64,000 nt of DNA from Patulibacter americanus DSM 16676 (lineage in GTDB: Bacteria > Actinomycetota > Thermoleophilia > Solirubrobacterales > Solirubrobacteraceae), in the NCBI RefSeq assembly GCF_000420025.1, contig NZ_ATUD01000015.1:24210-88209 (forward strand). Reading direction: 5' to 3'. Positions within the stretch are counted from its first letter, which is position 1. Each line of letters starts with the position of its first letter. Shown piece by piece: positions 33,602-43,600 of this stretch. The notes under the pieces were generated by a model. It did no database searches and was not told where the DNA came from. It was given only the letters and a program-made list of their open reading frames with translations. The position numbers and the translations under genes are program-made.

Positions 33602-34557
33602 TCGTACTTCACCCGCGGATCGATCAGGGCGTAGAGCAGGTCGACGATCAGGCTGGAGATGCAGACGAAGAAGGCGAGGAAGAGGACCGTCGCCTGGATC
33701 GTGGCCACGTCTCCGCGCTGGATGGCGTCGAAGGAGAGGCGGCCGAGGCCGGGGATGTTGAACACGGACTCGGTGAGGATCGCGTTGCCGCCGATGAGGA
33801 GTCCGACGTCGACGCCGAGCGCGGTGACCAGCGGCGTGACCGCCGAGCGCGTCGCGTGCCGGAAGATCACCCGGCGCTCGGTCAGGCCCTTCGCGCGGGC
33901 CGTGCGGATGTAGTCCTCCTGCATCGTCTCGAGCAGGCTCGAGCGCAGGAGTCGGGCGTAGACGGCCGAGAAGGCGGCGGCGAGCACGAGCCAGGGAAGG
34001 ATCATCGCGCCGGCCTTGTCCAGCACGGTGGTCGCGTCCTGGTAGGCACCGGCGCCGGGGAAGATCCCGAACTGGCCGATGTCCTTGGCGAAGAGGTAGA
34101 GCGCGACGAGACCGAGCCAGTACACGGGCGCGGAGATCGCGACGAGCGCGCCGCCCATGGCCACGCGGTCGGGCAGGGTGCCGCGGCGCAGGGCCGAGAT
34201 CGTGCCGACGACGGCGGCGGCGCCGAGCCAGACGATGGCCGCACCGACGACGAGCCACGCGGTGGCGCCGAGGGCGTCGAGCATGAGGGGCCGCAGCTCC
34301 GCACCGGAGATGTAGGAGCGGCCGAAGTCGAAGTGCGCGGCGTTCCAGAGGAAGTCGCCGAGCTGCTGGTACCACGGGTTGTCGAGCCCGAGCGATTCGC
34401 GGATCGCGTCGAGGCGCTCCTGCGTGGGCGCCTTGCCGGCCCGTGCGCGGACGGGGTCGCCGGACGGGAGGACGCGGAAGAGGAAGTACGCCACGGCGGT
34501 GATGACGACGAGGGTCACCACGGTCCAGAGGAGGCGTTTGACGATGTATCTGGCCAC
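33598..34557 (-). CDS. Peptide ABC transporter permease (DppB/OppB type)
   Basis: The 319-residue permease has six membrane helices and the EAA loop DYIRTARAKGLTERRVIFRH for ATPase docking. Family members begin M-x-RYIxKRL, which points to the GTG at 34557 (VARYIVKRLLW). An in-frame GTG at 34626 would add 23 residues that do not look conserved. Neither has a good ribosome site. A strong hairpin at 34646-34673 separates it from the binding-protein gene upstream. Confidence 0.88.
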   Translation of the reverse strand: MARYIVKRLLWTVVTLVVITAVAYFLFRVLPSGDPVRARAGKAPTQERLDAIRESLGLDNPWYQQLGDFLWNAAHFDFGRSYISGAELRPLMLDALGATAWLVVGAAIVWLGAAAVVGTISALRRGTLPDRVAMGGALVAISAPVYWLGLVALYLFAKDIGQFGIFPGAGAYQDATTVLDKAGAMILPWLVLAAAFSAVYARLLRSSLLETMQEDYIRTARAKGLTERRVIFRHATRSAVTPLVTALGVDVGLLIGGNAILTESVFNIPGLGRLSFDAIQRGDVATIQATVLFLAFFVCISSLIVDLLYALIDPRVKYE

Positions 34558-34645
34558 GGAGGAGCGGTTTCCGATCGAGGAGACGGAGACGGGAGCGGAC
34601 GGAAGACGCTGCGGGGAGCCGGGCACGTGGCCCGGCCCGCCGCGA

Positions 34646-34673
34646 GAGGGGCCGGGCGGACGCCCGGCCCCTC
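34646..34673. terminator. Hairpin between binding-protein and permease genes; partial terminator or RNA stabiliser
   Basis: A 13-bp perfect stem (GAGGGGCCGGGCG and its complement) closes a 2-base loop, 15 bases after the binding-protein stop. In binding-protein-dependent operons such hairpins let the binding protein be made in excess over the membrane subunits by partial termination or by protecting the upstream mRNA. It has no U-run. Confidence 0.7.
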
Positions 34674-34688
34674 ATGCGCCGCTCGCGA

Positions 34689-36509
34689 CTACTTCAGGGA
34701 CGTGAAGTTCAGGTCCCAGAGGCTGTTGAACGAGCTCGGGACGCCGGCGACGTCCTTCGAGCGGACGCTCGTGGTCTTGTCGGCCACGAACGGCACCGCC
34801 GGAGCGGCCATGACGATGGCCTTGTCGACCTCGGCCCACGCCTTGAGGCGCTCGTCACCGGTGGTCGGCAGTGCCTTCTCGACCGCCGCGTTGACGGCCG
34901 GATCGTTCAGGAAGGACAGGTTGTAGGAGACCTGGCCCTTCTCCTTCGGGATCGCGCCGCCGTAGAACGGCACCTGCAGGAGCGTCGACGCGTCGTTGAA
35001 GTCCTTGAACCAGCCGGCCGTGCCACAGATGGCGACCTTCTTGGTCCGCTGACCGCACCACTCGTTGTAGACGGCGTCCTGCGGGACGAGACGGAGACGG
35101 ACCTTGAAGCCCATCTTCTTGAACTCGTTCGCGGCGACCTGCGCGGCGGCCTTGCCCGGATCGGCGTTCGCGCCGATCATGAGCAGCTCCTCGCCACCCT
35201 CGTACTTGCCCGAGGCGAAGCCCGCGGCCTTGAAGTACTTCGCCGAGACCTCGGCGTTGCCCTTCGGGTAGTTCATGAAGTCGACGTCGAAGCCCTTCTC
35301 ACCGCCGGCCTCCTCGTACCCGGGGAAGCCCTCCGTGAGGTAGTGCGTCGGGATCGGGCCCACGAACTTGCCGCCACGCGCCTTGCGGGCCGCGTCGCGG
35401 TTGAAGCCGGCGATCACCGCGCGACGGACGTTGACGTCGTCGAACGGCTTGATGTCGTTGTTCATGGAGAAGTACCGGAAGCCACCCGAGGGCGTCTGCG
35501 TGTACTGGTCCTTGATCCGCGTCGCCAGCTGCTCGAGGATGTTCGCGGGCGGGTTGGTGTCGAGCAGCATGTGGCTGCCGTCGAGCACCTGGCGCGCCGC
35601 GACGTTCGCGTCGCTCACGTCGGTCTTGATCTTCCAGCCGTCCGCGTAGGCGGGGCGGAAGTCCGTCTTCTCGTCCCAGTTCGGGTTGCGGACGAGCTCG
35701 ATGCTCTTCGTCTTCTTCCAGCCGACCCCGTCGACCTTGCCCTTGGCGTCGTTCTTCACCATGTAGGGACCGGTCGCGACCAGGTTGTCCTGGTACGTCG
35801 AGGGGTTCTTCTTGTCGAACTTCGCCGCGTACTCCTCCGGGACCGGAGCGTTGTACGGCAGCACGAAGGACTGCACGAGCTGGGCCGCGTACGGCTCGTC
35901 GAGCTTGAAGATCAGCGTCTGGTCGTCCGGCGTCTCGATGCCCGAGATGTCCGGGACCTTCGACTGCAGCTCGTCGGGCGCGCCCGTGATGAAGTCGAAG
36001 TAGTTCGTGTAGCCACCCGGCGAGTTCTTGGCGAACAGGCGGGAGATCGCGTACTTCACGTCCTTCGACGTGATCTCGCGGTCCACGGGGGGCGAGAACT
36101 TCACGCCCTTCTTCAGCTTGACCGTGACGGTCTTGTTGTCCTCGGAGATCTCGGGCTCGCCCTCGGCGAGGTCCGGGATGATCTTCGTGGCGTCGTTCGG
36201 CTCGAAGTAGTACAGCCGGCGCTGCGTCGCCTCGGCGATCACGAACGCGAACTGGTAGTACGTCTGGCCCGGATCCATGTAGTCGACGTCGCTCGCCGAG
36301 AGCATCGTGCCGACGCCGCCCTTCTTGCCCGGGGCGGGCTTCTGGGTGGCGTCGTACGAGCCCGGCGCGAGGTTGGCCGAGGAGGAGTTGGCGGATGATC
36401 CGCCGTTGGACGAGCTGGAGCTGGAGTCGTCGCCGCCGCAGGCGGTGAGCCCGATGGAGGCCACGGCCAGACCGGCGATCGTGAGCGGGAGACGGAGGTG
36501 TCGACGCAT
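34689..36509 (-). CDS. Peptide ABC transporter substrate-binding lipoprotein (SBP family 5)
   Basis: The 606-residue protein has a lipobox LTAC (Cys near residue 24) and a serine/asparagine-rich linker (about 28-48). The family 5 binding fold follows (SDVDYMDPGQTYYQF, FSPPVDREITSKDVKYAISR, LVATGPYMV). It captures peptides or similar solutes outside the membrane. AGGA 6 bases before the ATG at 36509 supports this start. It lies second in the operon dppC-like, SBP, dppB-like, oppD-like, oppF-like, which is unusual because the two permease genes are split by the SBP gene. Confidence 0.92.
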   Translation of the reverse strand: MRRHLRLPLTIAGLAVASIGLTACGGDDSSSSSSNGGSSANSSSANLAPGSYDATQKPAPGKKGGVGTMLSASDVDYMDPGQTYYQFAFVIAEATQRRLYYFEPNDATKIIPDLAEGEPEISEDNKTVTVKLKKGVKFSPPVDREITSKDVKYAISRLFAKNSPGGYTNYFDFITGAPDELQSKVPDISGIETPDDQTLIFKLDEPYAAQLVQSFVLPYNAPVPEEYAAKFDKKNPSTYQDNLVATGPYMVKNDAKGKVDGVGWKKTKSIELVRNPNWDEKTDFRPAYADGWKIKTDVSDANVAARQVLDGSHMLLDTNPPANILEQLATRIKDQYTQTPSGGFRYFSMNNDIKPFDDVNVRRAVIAGFNRDAARKARGGKFVGPIPTHYLTEGFPGYEEAGGEKGFDVDFMNYPKGNAEVSAKYFKAAGFASGKYEGGEELLMIGANADPGKAAAQVAANEFKKMGFKVRLRLVPQDAVYNEWCGQRTKKVAICGTAGWFKDFNDASTLLQVPFYGGAIPKEKGQVSYNLSFLNDPAVNAAVEKALPTTGDERLKAWAEVDKAIVMAAPAVPFVADKTTSVRSKDVAGVPSSFNSLWDLNFTSLK

Positions 36510-36612
36510 CACGGGTCCTTTCTGTCGCTGACAGGGGTGGTGGTGTGAGGGATGAAGGTCCGGTCGGCGCGCCGGGGTCGGCGCGCCGAGCCCGCGGCCG
36601 GGGCCGCGGGGG

Positions 36613-37605
36613 TCACTTGCCGGTTCTGCCGGTCCGCGGGTTGATCGCGTCCTGCAGGCCGTCGCCGACGATGTTGAACGCGAGCACCGCGAGCAGCAGC
36701 GCCACGCCGGGGAAGACCATGAACCACCAGGCGGTGTCGAAGATCGAGATCGCGTCGGAGATCATCGCGCCCCAGGAGGGCGTGGACGGGTTCACGCCGA
36801 CGCCCAGGAACGACAGGGCCGCCTCGGCCAGGATGTTCTGCGGGATCAGGACCGTCGCGTAGACGATCAGCGGTGCCGTGAGGTTCGGCAGGATCTCGCG
36901 GAAGATGATGCGCCGGTCGCTCGCTCCGAGGGAGCGGGCGGCGTCGACGAACTCCTTCTCGCGCAGCGAGAGTACCTGGCCGCGCACGAGACGCGCCACG
37001 TACGGCCAGGAGGTGAGGGAGATCACGAGCACCACGACCGTCAGCCCGGGCTTGATCGCGCCGCCGAGGCAGGCGTCGGCGCAGGCGACGCTGAGGCCGA
37101 TACCGAGCAGGATCGTCGGGAAGGCGAGCGTCAGCTCCGTGAAGCGGGAGAGGACCGCGTCGACCTTGCCGCGGTAGAAGCCCGCGATGAGGCCGAGCAC
37201 CGTGCCGACGATCATCGTCACGGCCGTCGCGATGACCGCGACGAGCATGGACACCCGGGCGCCGTAGAGCACGCGCGCCAGGACGTCGCGACCGCGGTCG
37301 TCGACGCCGAAGGGGTGCGCGCTCGACGGGCCGTTGGGCGAGCCGAAGTCGTTCAGCGCCTCGTCGTTCTGGAAGTTCGGGTCGTCCAGGCCCATCACCT
37401 TGACGATCACCGGCGCGAAGATCGCGATGAGGATCACCAGGACGATGAAGGCCAGGGCCACCATGGCGACCTTGTCCTTGCGCAGCCTGCCCCAGAACAG
37501 CTGGAGCGGCGACCGCGCGGCGATTGGTGCGTTGGCCGCCGCCGATTCTGCGGAATCGGGAACGACGGGTTCTTGGCCGGGATCGGCCGCGATCGGGGTG
37601 CTCAC
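36613..37605 (-). CDS. Peptide ABC transporter permease (DppC/OppC type)
   Basis: The 330-residue permease has the OppC N-terminal cytoplasmic segment, a first helix, a periplasmic stretch (HPFGVDDRGRDVLARVLYGAR is the family mark) and five more helices with the EAA loop EFVDAARSLGASDRRIIFRE. GTG start at 37605. It is the first gene of the importer operon; the 220-bp space upstream should hold the promoter, and includes an AT-richer stretch around 37680-37700. Confidence 0.92.
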   Translation of the reverse strand: MSTPIAADPGQEPVVPDSAESAAANAPIAARSPLQLFWGRLRKDKVAMVALAFIVLVILIAIFAPVIVKVMGLDDPNFQNDEALNDFGSPNGPSSAHPFGVDDRGRDVLARVLYGARVSMLVAVIATAVTMIVGTVLGLIAGFYRGKVDAVLSRFTELTLAFPTILLGIGLSVACADACLGGAIKPGLTVVVLVISLTSWPYVARLVRGQVLSLREKEFVDAARSLGASDRRIIFREILPNLTAPLIVYATVLIPQNILAEAALSFLGVGVNPSTPSWGAMISDAISIFDTAWWFMVFPGVALLLAVLAFNIVGDGLQDAINPRTGRTGK

Positions 37606-37825
37606 GTAGCGAGGTTTCCGGGGAAGAAACGGACGGAGGACGACACACCGCAGCCGTGAGGGACGGACGCGTGGTCGTGCAAACTTTCAGCAGCTTGACA
37701 CATCGCACAGGAAGGGGGGGAAGAAGATTGGGCCAAGGACTCCCCCGTGGTTCTGGACAGCCGGACAACGCCCCGCACACACGGGCATCCGGTGTCCGTG
37801 CACGTCCGCTCTCACGGCGTGGTGC

Positions 37826-38251
37826 TCAGGCGCGCTCCCGCTCGACGAGCAGCGTGACCGGCCCGTCGTTGACCAGCTCGACGGCCATGTCCGCGCCGAA
37901 CACGCCGCGCCGGGCACCCAACCGGGTGCAGAATCGCTCGTACAGCGGCTCGGCCATCTCGCCGGGGGCGGCCGCCGACCAGGACGGCCGCGTGCCCTTG
38001 CGGGTGTCGCCCAGCAACGTGAACTGACTGACGCAGAGCATCTCGCGCGCGCCCAGCGGCTCGGCCATGCGGCCGTCGGCGTTCGGGAACAGCCGCAGGG
38101 CGGCGACCTTGTCGGCCACCCAGTCGCAGACGGCCTCGTCGTCCGTGCGGGCCACGCCGAGGAGCACGAGCAGCCCGGGGCCGATCGCCGCGACGGTGTC
38201 GCCGTCGACGGACACCGAGGCGCGGGTGACCCGCTGCACGAGGGCGCGCAT
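37826..38251 (-). CDS. dtd: D-aminoacyl-tRNA deacylase
   Basis: The 141-residue protein is a complete Dtd: N-terminus MRALVQRVTRASVSVDG, the SQFTLLGDTRKGTRPSW active-site loop with catalytic threonine, and the C-terminal NDGPVT Gly-cisPro-type motif. It hydrolyses D-amino acids (and glycine from tRNA-Ala) mis-attached to tRNA. Its ATG shares one base with the stop of the AEC permease gene (TGATG, 38249-38253), an unusual operon partner for a translation quality-control gene. Confidence 0.95.
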   Translation of the reverse strand: MRALVQRVTRASVSVDGDTVAAIGPGLLVLLGVARTDDEAVCDWVADKVAALRLFPNADGRMAEPLGAREMLCVSQFTLLGDTRKGTRPSWSAAAPGEMAEPLYERFCTRLGARRGVFGADMAVELVNDGPVTLLVERERA

Positions 38252-39201
38252 CAGCCCACGAGGGTCACGACGACGACGCCGAGGGTCATGATCGCGGTGG
38301 TCCACACGATGGACGCCGCCACGGGGCGGAAGTCGAGCCCGAAGCGGTGGGCCACCAGCATCCCGTTCAGGCCCGTGGGGGCTGCGGCCTGCAGGAGCAT
38401 GCCCGGAGGCAGGTCGAGCGCGACGACCGACGCGACCACCACCACGAGCGGCGCGACCACGAGCCGCAGCACGATCACGAGCCCGACCTCGGGAGAGATC
38501 AGCCGGCCCCGCTCGTCGCGCAGGATCGAACCGTCCTGCCCCTGCGCCGAGAGCTGCACGCCCACGACGAAGAACCCGACGGGCAGCACGGCGATCACCA
38601 CGTCCTGGGCGACCTCGCCCGCCCAGTCCGGCGCGTCCCACGGCAGCAGCAGGCCGAGCAGCGCCGCCCACAGCAGGGGGTTCTTGAGGAACGCGGCCAG
38701 GCGGCTCTCGGCCTCCGCCTCCGCGGCCTCCTCCCCGTGCCCGCGCCCGGCGCCGAACGCCGCGCCGACGGCGAAGGCGGCGACGAACAGCGTCGGCGAG
38801 GCCACGAGGCTGTCCCATGCGACGGCGGGCCCCAGCTCGTCCCCACCCAGGACCGTCCGCACGAGGGGCAGCCCGAAGTAGCCCGTGTTCGTGACGATCA
38901 CCGCCAGCACGACCGCACCGACCGTCGCGCGGGGCAGATGCAGCACCCGGGAGGCGAAGAACCACGCCAGCACGCCCGCGATGCCGACGGCGGCGTAGCC
39001 CGCGATCAGCCCGGAGACCAGCGTCAGGTCGACGTGCACCCGGGAGACGAGCACGAGGTAGACGACGGGCAGCACCCACGTCAACAGGAGGCTCATCGTC
39101 CCGCGGGAGCGGCGCTCCGCCCCCTCGTGCCAGTGCCGCTCGGCGACCACGCCCGCGGCGGTCGCCGCGACCATGACCGCGACGAGGACCGGCAGGCTCA
39201 C
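38251..39201 (-). CDS. AEC (auxin efflux carrier) family transporter
   Basis: The 316-residue membrane protein has about 10 helices in two inverted halves, with family features such as VIVTNTGYFGLPLVR and a late GMLLQAAAPTGLNGMLVAHR. AEC carriers move organic acids, amino acids or auxin-like compounds. GTG start overlapping the GNAT stop (GTGA, 39198-39201). Confidence 0.88.
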   Translation of the reverse strand: MSLPVLVAVMVAATAAGVVAERHWHEGAERRSRGTMSLLLTWVLPVVYLVLVSRVHVDLTLVSGLIAGYAAVGIAGVLAWFFASRVLHLPRATVGAVVLAVIVTNTGYFGLPLVRTVLGGDELGPAVAWDSLVASPTLFVAAFAVGAAFGAGRGHGEEAAEAEAESRLAAFLKNPLLWAALLGLLLPWDAPDWAGEVAQDVVIAVLPVGFFVVGVQLSAQGQDGSILRDERGRLISPEVGLVIVLRLVVAPLVVVVASVVALDLPPGMLLQAAAPTGLNGMLVAHRFGLDFRPVAASIVWTTAIMTLGVVVVTLVG

Positions 39202-39683
39202 GGAGCCGGCACCGCGCCGGCGGAGCGCCGACGCGGCGGCAGCACCTCGCGGACCATCCACACGTGCTCGATGCCGGCCTCCGGGAACGGCTCGCCCACC
39301 CGGCGGTAGCCGGCCTTCTCGTACAGGCCGACCGCCTGGGTCTGCGCAGCGAGCCGCAGCTCCTCCGCGCGCACGCCCTGGGCGTACTCGTAAGCGCGCG
39401 CGAGCAGGCGCGAGGCGATGCCGTGCCCGCGCCATTCGCGGTCGACGGCCACGCGGCCGACCTTCACGGTCGACGCGCGCGAGACGAGCCGCATCGTGCC
39501 GATCACGGCGCCGTCGGGCGCGACGACCACGGCGTGGCGGGCGACGTCGTCCAGCGCGTCGATCTCCTCGTCGCGCGGCACGCCCTGCTCGTCGCAGAAC
39601 ACCCGGAAGCGCAGCTCGTAGGCCTGGCGCAGCTCGCGCGCGTCGCGCACCCAGTGCAGATCGATCCCGTCCGGGGCGGTCAT
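39198..39683 (-). CDS. GNAT family N-acetyltransferase
   Basis: The 161-residue protein resembles ElaA/YjcF-type GNATs: LRFRVFCDEQGVPRDEEID, VGRVAVDREWRGHGIASRLL with the acetyl-CoA pyrophosphate loop (RGHGIA), and a C-terminal GLYEKAGYRRVGE. Substrate unknown. ATGA overlap with the upstream TlpA-like gene and GTGA with the downstream permease. Confidence 0.9.
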   Translation of the reverse strand: MTAPDGIDLHWVRDARELRQAYELRFRVFCDEQGVPRDEEIDALDDVARHAVVVAPDGAVIGTMRLVSRASTVKVGRVAVDREWRGHGIASRLLARAYEYAQGVRAEELRLAAQTQAVGLYEKAGYRRVGEPFPEAGIEHVWMVREVLPPRRRSAGAVPAP

Positions 39684-40342
39684 CGTCCTTCTCCGCTCGT
39701 CGTGGTCGGGCCCGCGGCGGCCGTCTCCGACGCCGCGCGGCGCGGGGTCACCCCCGCGTAGTCCCGCAGTACCCGCTCGAGGCGCTCGAGGCTCGGGAAC
39801 GCGCCGGAGTAGACGGTGGCGACGCGGCCCCGGGCGTCGAGCACGATCGTCGACGGGTACGACTGGCCGGCCTGGAGCTCGCGGGCCAGCCGGTCGCCCC
39901 GGTCGCGCACGTGCGGGTAGACCGTCGGCTCGCCGCGTAGGAACTCCGTGACGTCCGCGTCGGACCCGTTCCGGATCAGCCCGACGAACGCGACCTGGCT
40001 CCCGTGGTCGGCCGCCGCGCGGCGCAGGAGGGGGAACTCCTCCCGGCACGGCGCGCAGTCGGGGTACCACGAGTTGATCACCACGGGCCGGCCGCGCAGC
40101 CCCCGGAGCCAGGAGCGGACGCCCGGCAGGTCGAGCTCGAGGACCCGTGGACCGTCCGCGTACACGCGCGCGAGGGTGGGTGGGGCGTCCGCGACGGCGG
40201 CCTGCGCCTGGGCCAGCGTCGGCACGGACGAGGGGCGCTCCACGCCGTTGCCGCCCTGCAACAGGCCGACGACGAAGGCGGCGACGATCGCGACGACGAC
40301 GAGCCCCGCGAGGGCGCGGCGGTGCGAGCGCAGGACGGCCAT
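39680..40342 (-). CDS. TlpA-like membrane-anchored thioredoxin-family protein
   Basis: The 220-residue protein has one N-terminal membrane helix (about residues 11-28) and an extracytoplasmic thioredoxin fold with redox motif CAPC (SWYPDCAPCREEFP), cis-proline segment SYPSTIVLD and the family VINSWY strand. It probably reduces disulfides outside the membrane, as in cytochrome c or secreted protein maturation. It heads the operon TlpA, GNAT, AEC, Dtd. The GTG at 40360 is a possible longer start. Confidence 0.88.
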   Translation of the reverse strand: MAVLRSHRRALAGLVVVAIVAAFVVGLLQGGNGVERPSSVPTLAQAQAAVADAPPTLARVYADGPRVLELDLPGVRSWLRGLRGRPVVINSWYPDCAPCREEFPLLRRAAADHGSQVAFVGLIRNGSDADVTEFLRGEPTVYPHVRDRGDRLARELQAGQSYPSTIVLDARGRVATVYSGAFPSLERLERVLRDYAGVTPRRAASETAAAGPTTTSGEGR

Positions 40343-40505
40343 CGCGTCGAAGGGTGCCACAGCCGCGGGGGAGGCCGTACGGGCCCCGGCCCGTGCTTCT
40401 CGAGCCGGGCCACCCGCGTGACCGTGCAGGCCACGGGCCGGGCCGCTCGCGGCACATCGGTCGCCTCACCGTCCACCCGCCGCTCCTGCCGTCGGGCGCG
40501 TCAGG

Positions 40506-40511
40506 TACGAT
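40506..40511 (+). promoter_or_regulatory. Candidate -10 element of the helicase gene
   Basis: TACGAT matches the actinobacterial -10 pattern and lies about 15 bases before the leader hairpin. No convincing -35 is seen. Confidence 0.35.
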
Positions 40512-40525
40512 GGCGCTGCCTGTAC

Positions 40526-40551
40526 GGAAGGAGACCGGTTCGTCTCCTTCC
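40526..40551 (+). promoter_or_regulatory. 5' leader hairpin of the helicase mRNA
   Basis: A 10-bp perfect stem, GGAAGGAGAC and its complement GTCTCCTTCC, closes a 6-base loop CGGTTC. The 5' arm carries a GGAAGGAG that looks like a ribosome site but has no suitable start codon at normal distance. It could be an attenuator, an RNA-binding-protein site or an autoregulatory target. Confidence 0.6.
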
Positions 40552-40640
40552 CAGTGTCCCGCAGGCTCCTCGCCGCCGGCCGACCGCACTTCCCGTGGTC
40601 GGTGCTGCCCGAGCAACCTCCCGTTTCCAGTCCCTGCCGT

Positions 40641-43600
40641 ATGGCGCAACGACCTCCCGTCGTGGCCCCCGAGGCCACCTCGATCCCCGAGCCCGCGGAC
40701 ATCGCGCGGGTCGCGACGTTCGCTCGCGAGCCCTTCGTGTGCGATGGCGAGGTCGCCGAGGACGTCCTGGCGCCGGGCTCGATCCGCCGTCACGCCTTCG
40801 AGTTCGCCCGCGCCGAGCTCGACGCCGGCGCCGAGGTGCCCTCCCAGAAGTGGCGCCGCCGCTGGTCGCTGCTCCTGGGCCTGGACCGCGCGCTGCACAC
40901 GGAGGTGCCGGTCCTCGCGGACGGCACCACGCTGAACCCGCACCAGGTCGACGCGCTCTCGGGCACCTACGCCGCCCTGCTGGCCGACGCCCAGCGGCGC
41001 GCCCGTGGTGACGGCACGAGCGACGGCGACGCGCTCCTCCTCTCCTTCGAGGACGACGAGCCCACCCAGCTCGACGAGCCGCCGCCCCGGGTCACCCCCG
41101 CCGACGAGGACGAGGACGAGCCGGACGACGGCCCGGCCGAGCCCGGCGACGAGGAGGACGAGGACGACGAGGACGAGTTCGGGAAGTCCGGCCGCTCGTC
41201 TGTCGAGGACGAGCTCGAGGAACTGCCCGACGCGGAGCCCGAGAACGAGTCGGCGCTCTACGACGACGAGGTCGAGGAGGACGTCGACGAGGACATCGAC
41301 GCCGCGGCCCTGGACGACCCCAACGCCCACAAGCGCTTCTGGTTCGAGCACGCGACCGGTGCCGGCAAGACCGTCGCCGCGATGGGCTTCGTCGAGGCCT
41401 GCCGCACCGGCGGCGTCCTCATCCTCACCCACCGCCGCAACCTCGTCGACCAGTTCATCGACGAGCTGCAGACCCGCGGCTACGGCGAGCGGCTCTCGAA
41501 GCCGCTGCTCGGCGACGACGACCGCGCCGACGGCCCGGTCACGATCGAGACGTACCAGTGGTTCGTCCGCAACGCCGGCCAGATCTCGGGCGCCTACACC
41601 GTCGTCATCTGCGACGAGGCCCACACCGCGCTGGGCGAGAAGACCTCGGCCACGATCCGCGCCTGGACCGGCCCGATCTTCATCGGGATGACGGCCACCG
41701 GCGCGCTCATCGCCCGCCACGTCACGGACCTCTTCCCGACGCAGACCTCGCGCTTCGACCTGGCGCAGGCCGCGCGCCGCGGCGTCATCGCCCCGCTGCG
41801 CTCGCTGCGCATCCCGCCGGGGCCGGGCGTGCGCACGATCGCCAAGGTGCCGCTGCGCAAGGGCGAGGTCGACATGGAGTTCGACCAGGACGAGCTGGCC
41901 AAGCTGCTCGACCAGGCGCCCTTCAACCTGGCGATCGCCGACCTCTACAAGACGCGCTTCCGCAACACGCCGGGCGTCGTCTACACCGCCGGCGTCCAGC
42001 ACGCCTACAACGTGGCCGAGAGCTTCCGCGCGCTCGACATGAAGGCGGAGGCCGTCTCGGGCGAGACGCCGAAGCGCGAGCTCGCGAAGATCCTGGCGGA
42101 CTACGAGGCGGGCGACATCGACGTCCTCGTGAACGCCCAGCTGCTCGCCGAGGGCTGGAACTCGCCCCGCGCCACCATCTGCATGCACCTGGCGCCCACG
42201 GCGTCCAAGCGCATCTACCAGCAGCGCGTCGGCCGCGTGACCCGTCGTCACCCGGGCAAGGAGGCGGGCGTCGTCATCGACTTCGTCCACCCCGCCACGA
42301 GCAACGACGACCCCGTCGTCACGCTGCACTCGCTGCTGGACCGCGACGTCTACCGCGGCGGCGCCATCGTCGTCGGCCCGGTCCGCCGGGGCCGCGGCCG
42401 CCGGGTCAAGGTCGAGCGCCGCGTCCTGCCCGTCACGCCCGACATCGAGCGCCGGCGCGACGTCTTCGAGCGCGAGCTGTGGCGGATCGCCGTCGAGCAG
42501 CTCGACTGGGGCGAGCAACGCATCTGGGCCGCGCTCGCGGGCGCGAAGGCCTCCCCCGCCAACTGGCGTCGTGGCCGCGCGATGCTCAACTTCGACCGCT
42601 CGGGCGAGCTCCGACGCCAGTTCCTCATCACCGCCCTGGAGCGCAACCGCAACCCGCAGCTGCGGATGCGGTCGATCCAGGAGATCGCCGTCCTGCGCGA
42701 GGCCGAGCCGTTCGACACGGCCATCGATCACGTCGGCCAGTGGCCGCGCGAGGAGCGCCGCGAGGCCTCCCGCACCCTGCTGCAGGCGATGGCGGACCGC
42801 CGCATCGGCCGCCGCGACCAGGCCACGGCGTGGATCTGGCGCCTGGCGGAGTACACCCGCGACCTGCACGAGGAGTACGCCGCCCAGCGCTGGCCGGCCA
42901 CGAAGCACCTGCTCGGGCTGCTCGTGAACTCCTCGGGCGCCGCCCACGCCCGCAACGCCCGCCGGCTCGTCCACGCCGCGCGTCAGCACGACCGCCGCCT
43001 GCAGGCCGCCCTGCTCGCCGCCGCCGTCGCCCACACGCCCGAGGCCGAGGAGGTGCTGCGCGAGGCGCGCACCCGCCTCGCCCGCAAGCCCGGCGCGCTG
43101 TCCCGCGACCTGCTGAAGGACTTCCCGAGCGGCAAGCGGCGCAAGAAGCGCTCGCGGAACAAGAAGAAGGGCGGCGAGAACGGCGTCGCCCAGGGCACCC
43201 CGCAGGACGCCGCCGTCGAGGGCGTCGAGGCGGAGGGCCAGGAGGGCGCCGTCGCCACCCTCGAGGCCGAGGAGACGCAGGGCCAGAACGGCCAGGGTCA
43301 GGGCGGCAACGGCCAGGGCCAGGGCGGCAACGGCGCGGGCAACCCGCCGGGCACCGGACGCCGCAGCCGCTCCCGCCGGGGGCGCTCCCGTGGCGGTCGC
43401 CGTCGCGGCGGCCAGGGTGGCGGCGACGGCACACCCGTCGAGAACGGCGACGAGCCCGTCGAGACGATCACGCTGACGGTCCCCGTGGCCGGCGGCGACC
43501 CCGTGCCCGCGGACACCGCGAGCGCCGACGTCTCCGCGGACCAGGACACCGAGGGCGACGCCCCGCCGCGCCGTCGCCGGGTCCGAGGCCGCAAGGCCGC

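Larger units (their letters stand above)
40343..40640. other. Divergent promoter region of the helicase and TlpA genes
   Basis: No gene is supported. It contains an inverted repeat with CCGGCCCGTG (40386-40395) and CACGGGCCGG (40432-40441), a -10-like TACGAT at 40506-40511 and a hairpin at 40526-40551. The helicase message would then have a leader of about 125 bases. Confidence 0.5.

Noticed and set aside
37680..37730. TTGACA at about 37694-37699 as a -35 of a plus-strand promoter
   Set aside because: No -10 at suitable distance and no plus-strand gene downstream; the region more likely holds the minus-strand importer promoter.
40554..40640. Longer N-terminus for the helicase starting at GTG 40554
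   Set aside because: It would begin just after the leader hairpin, has no ribosome site and adds residues that look like translated leader; kept only as an alternative.
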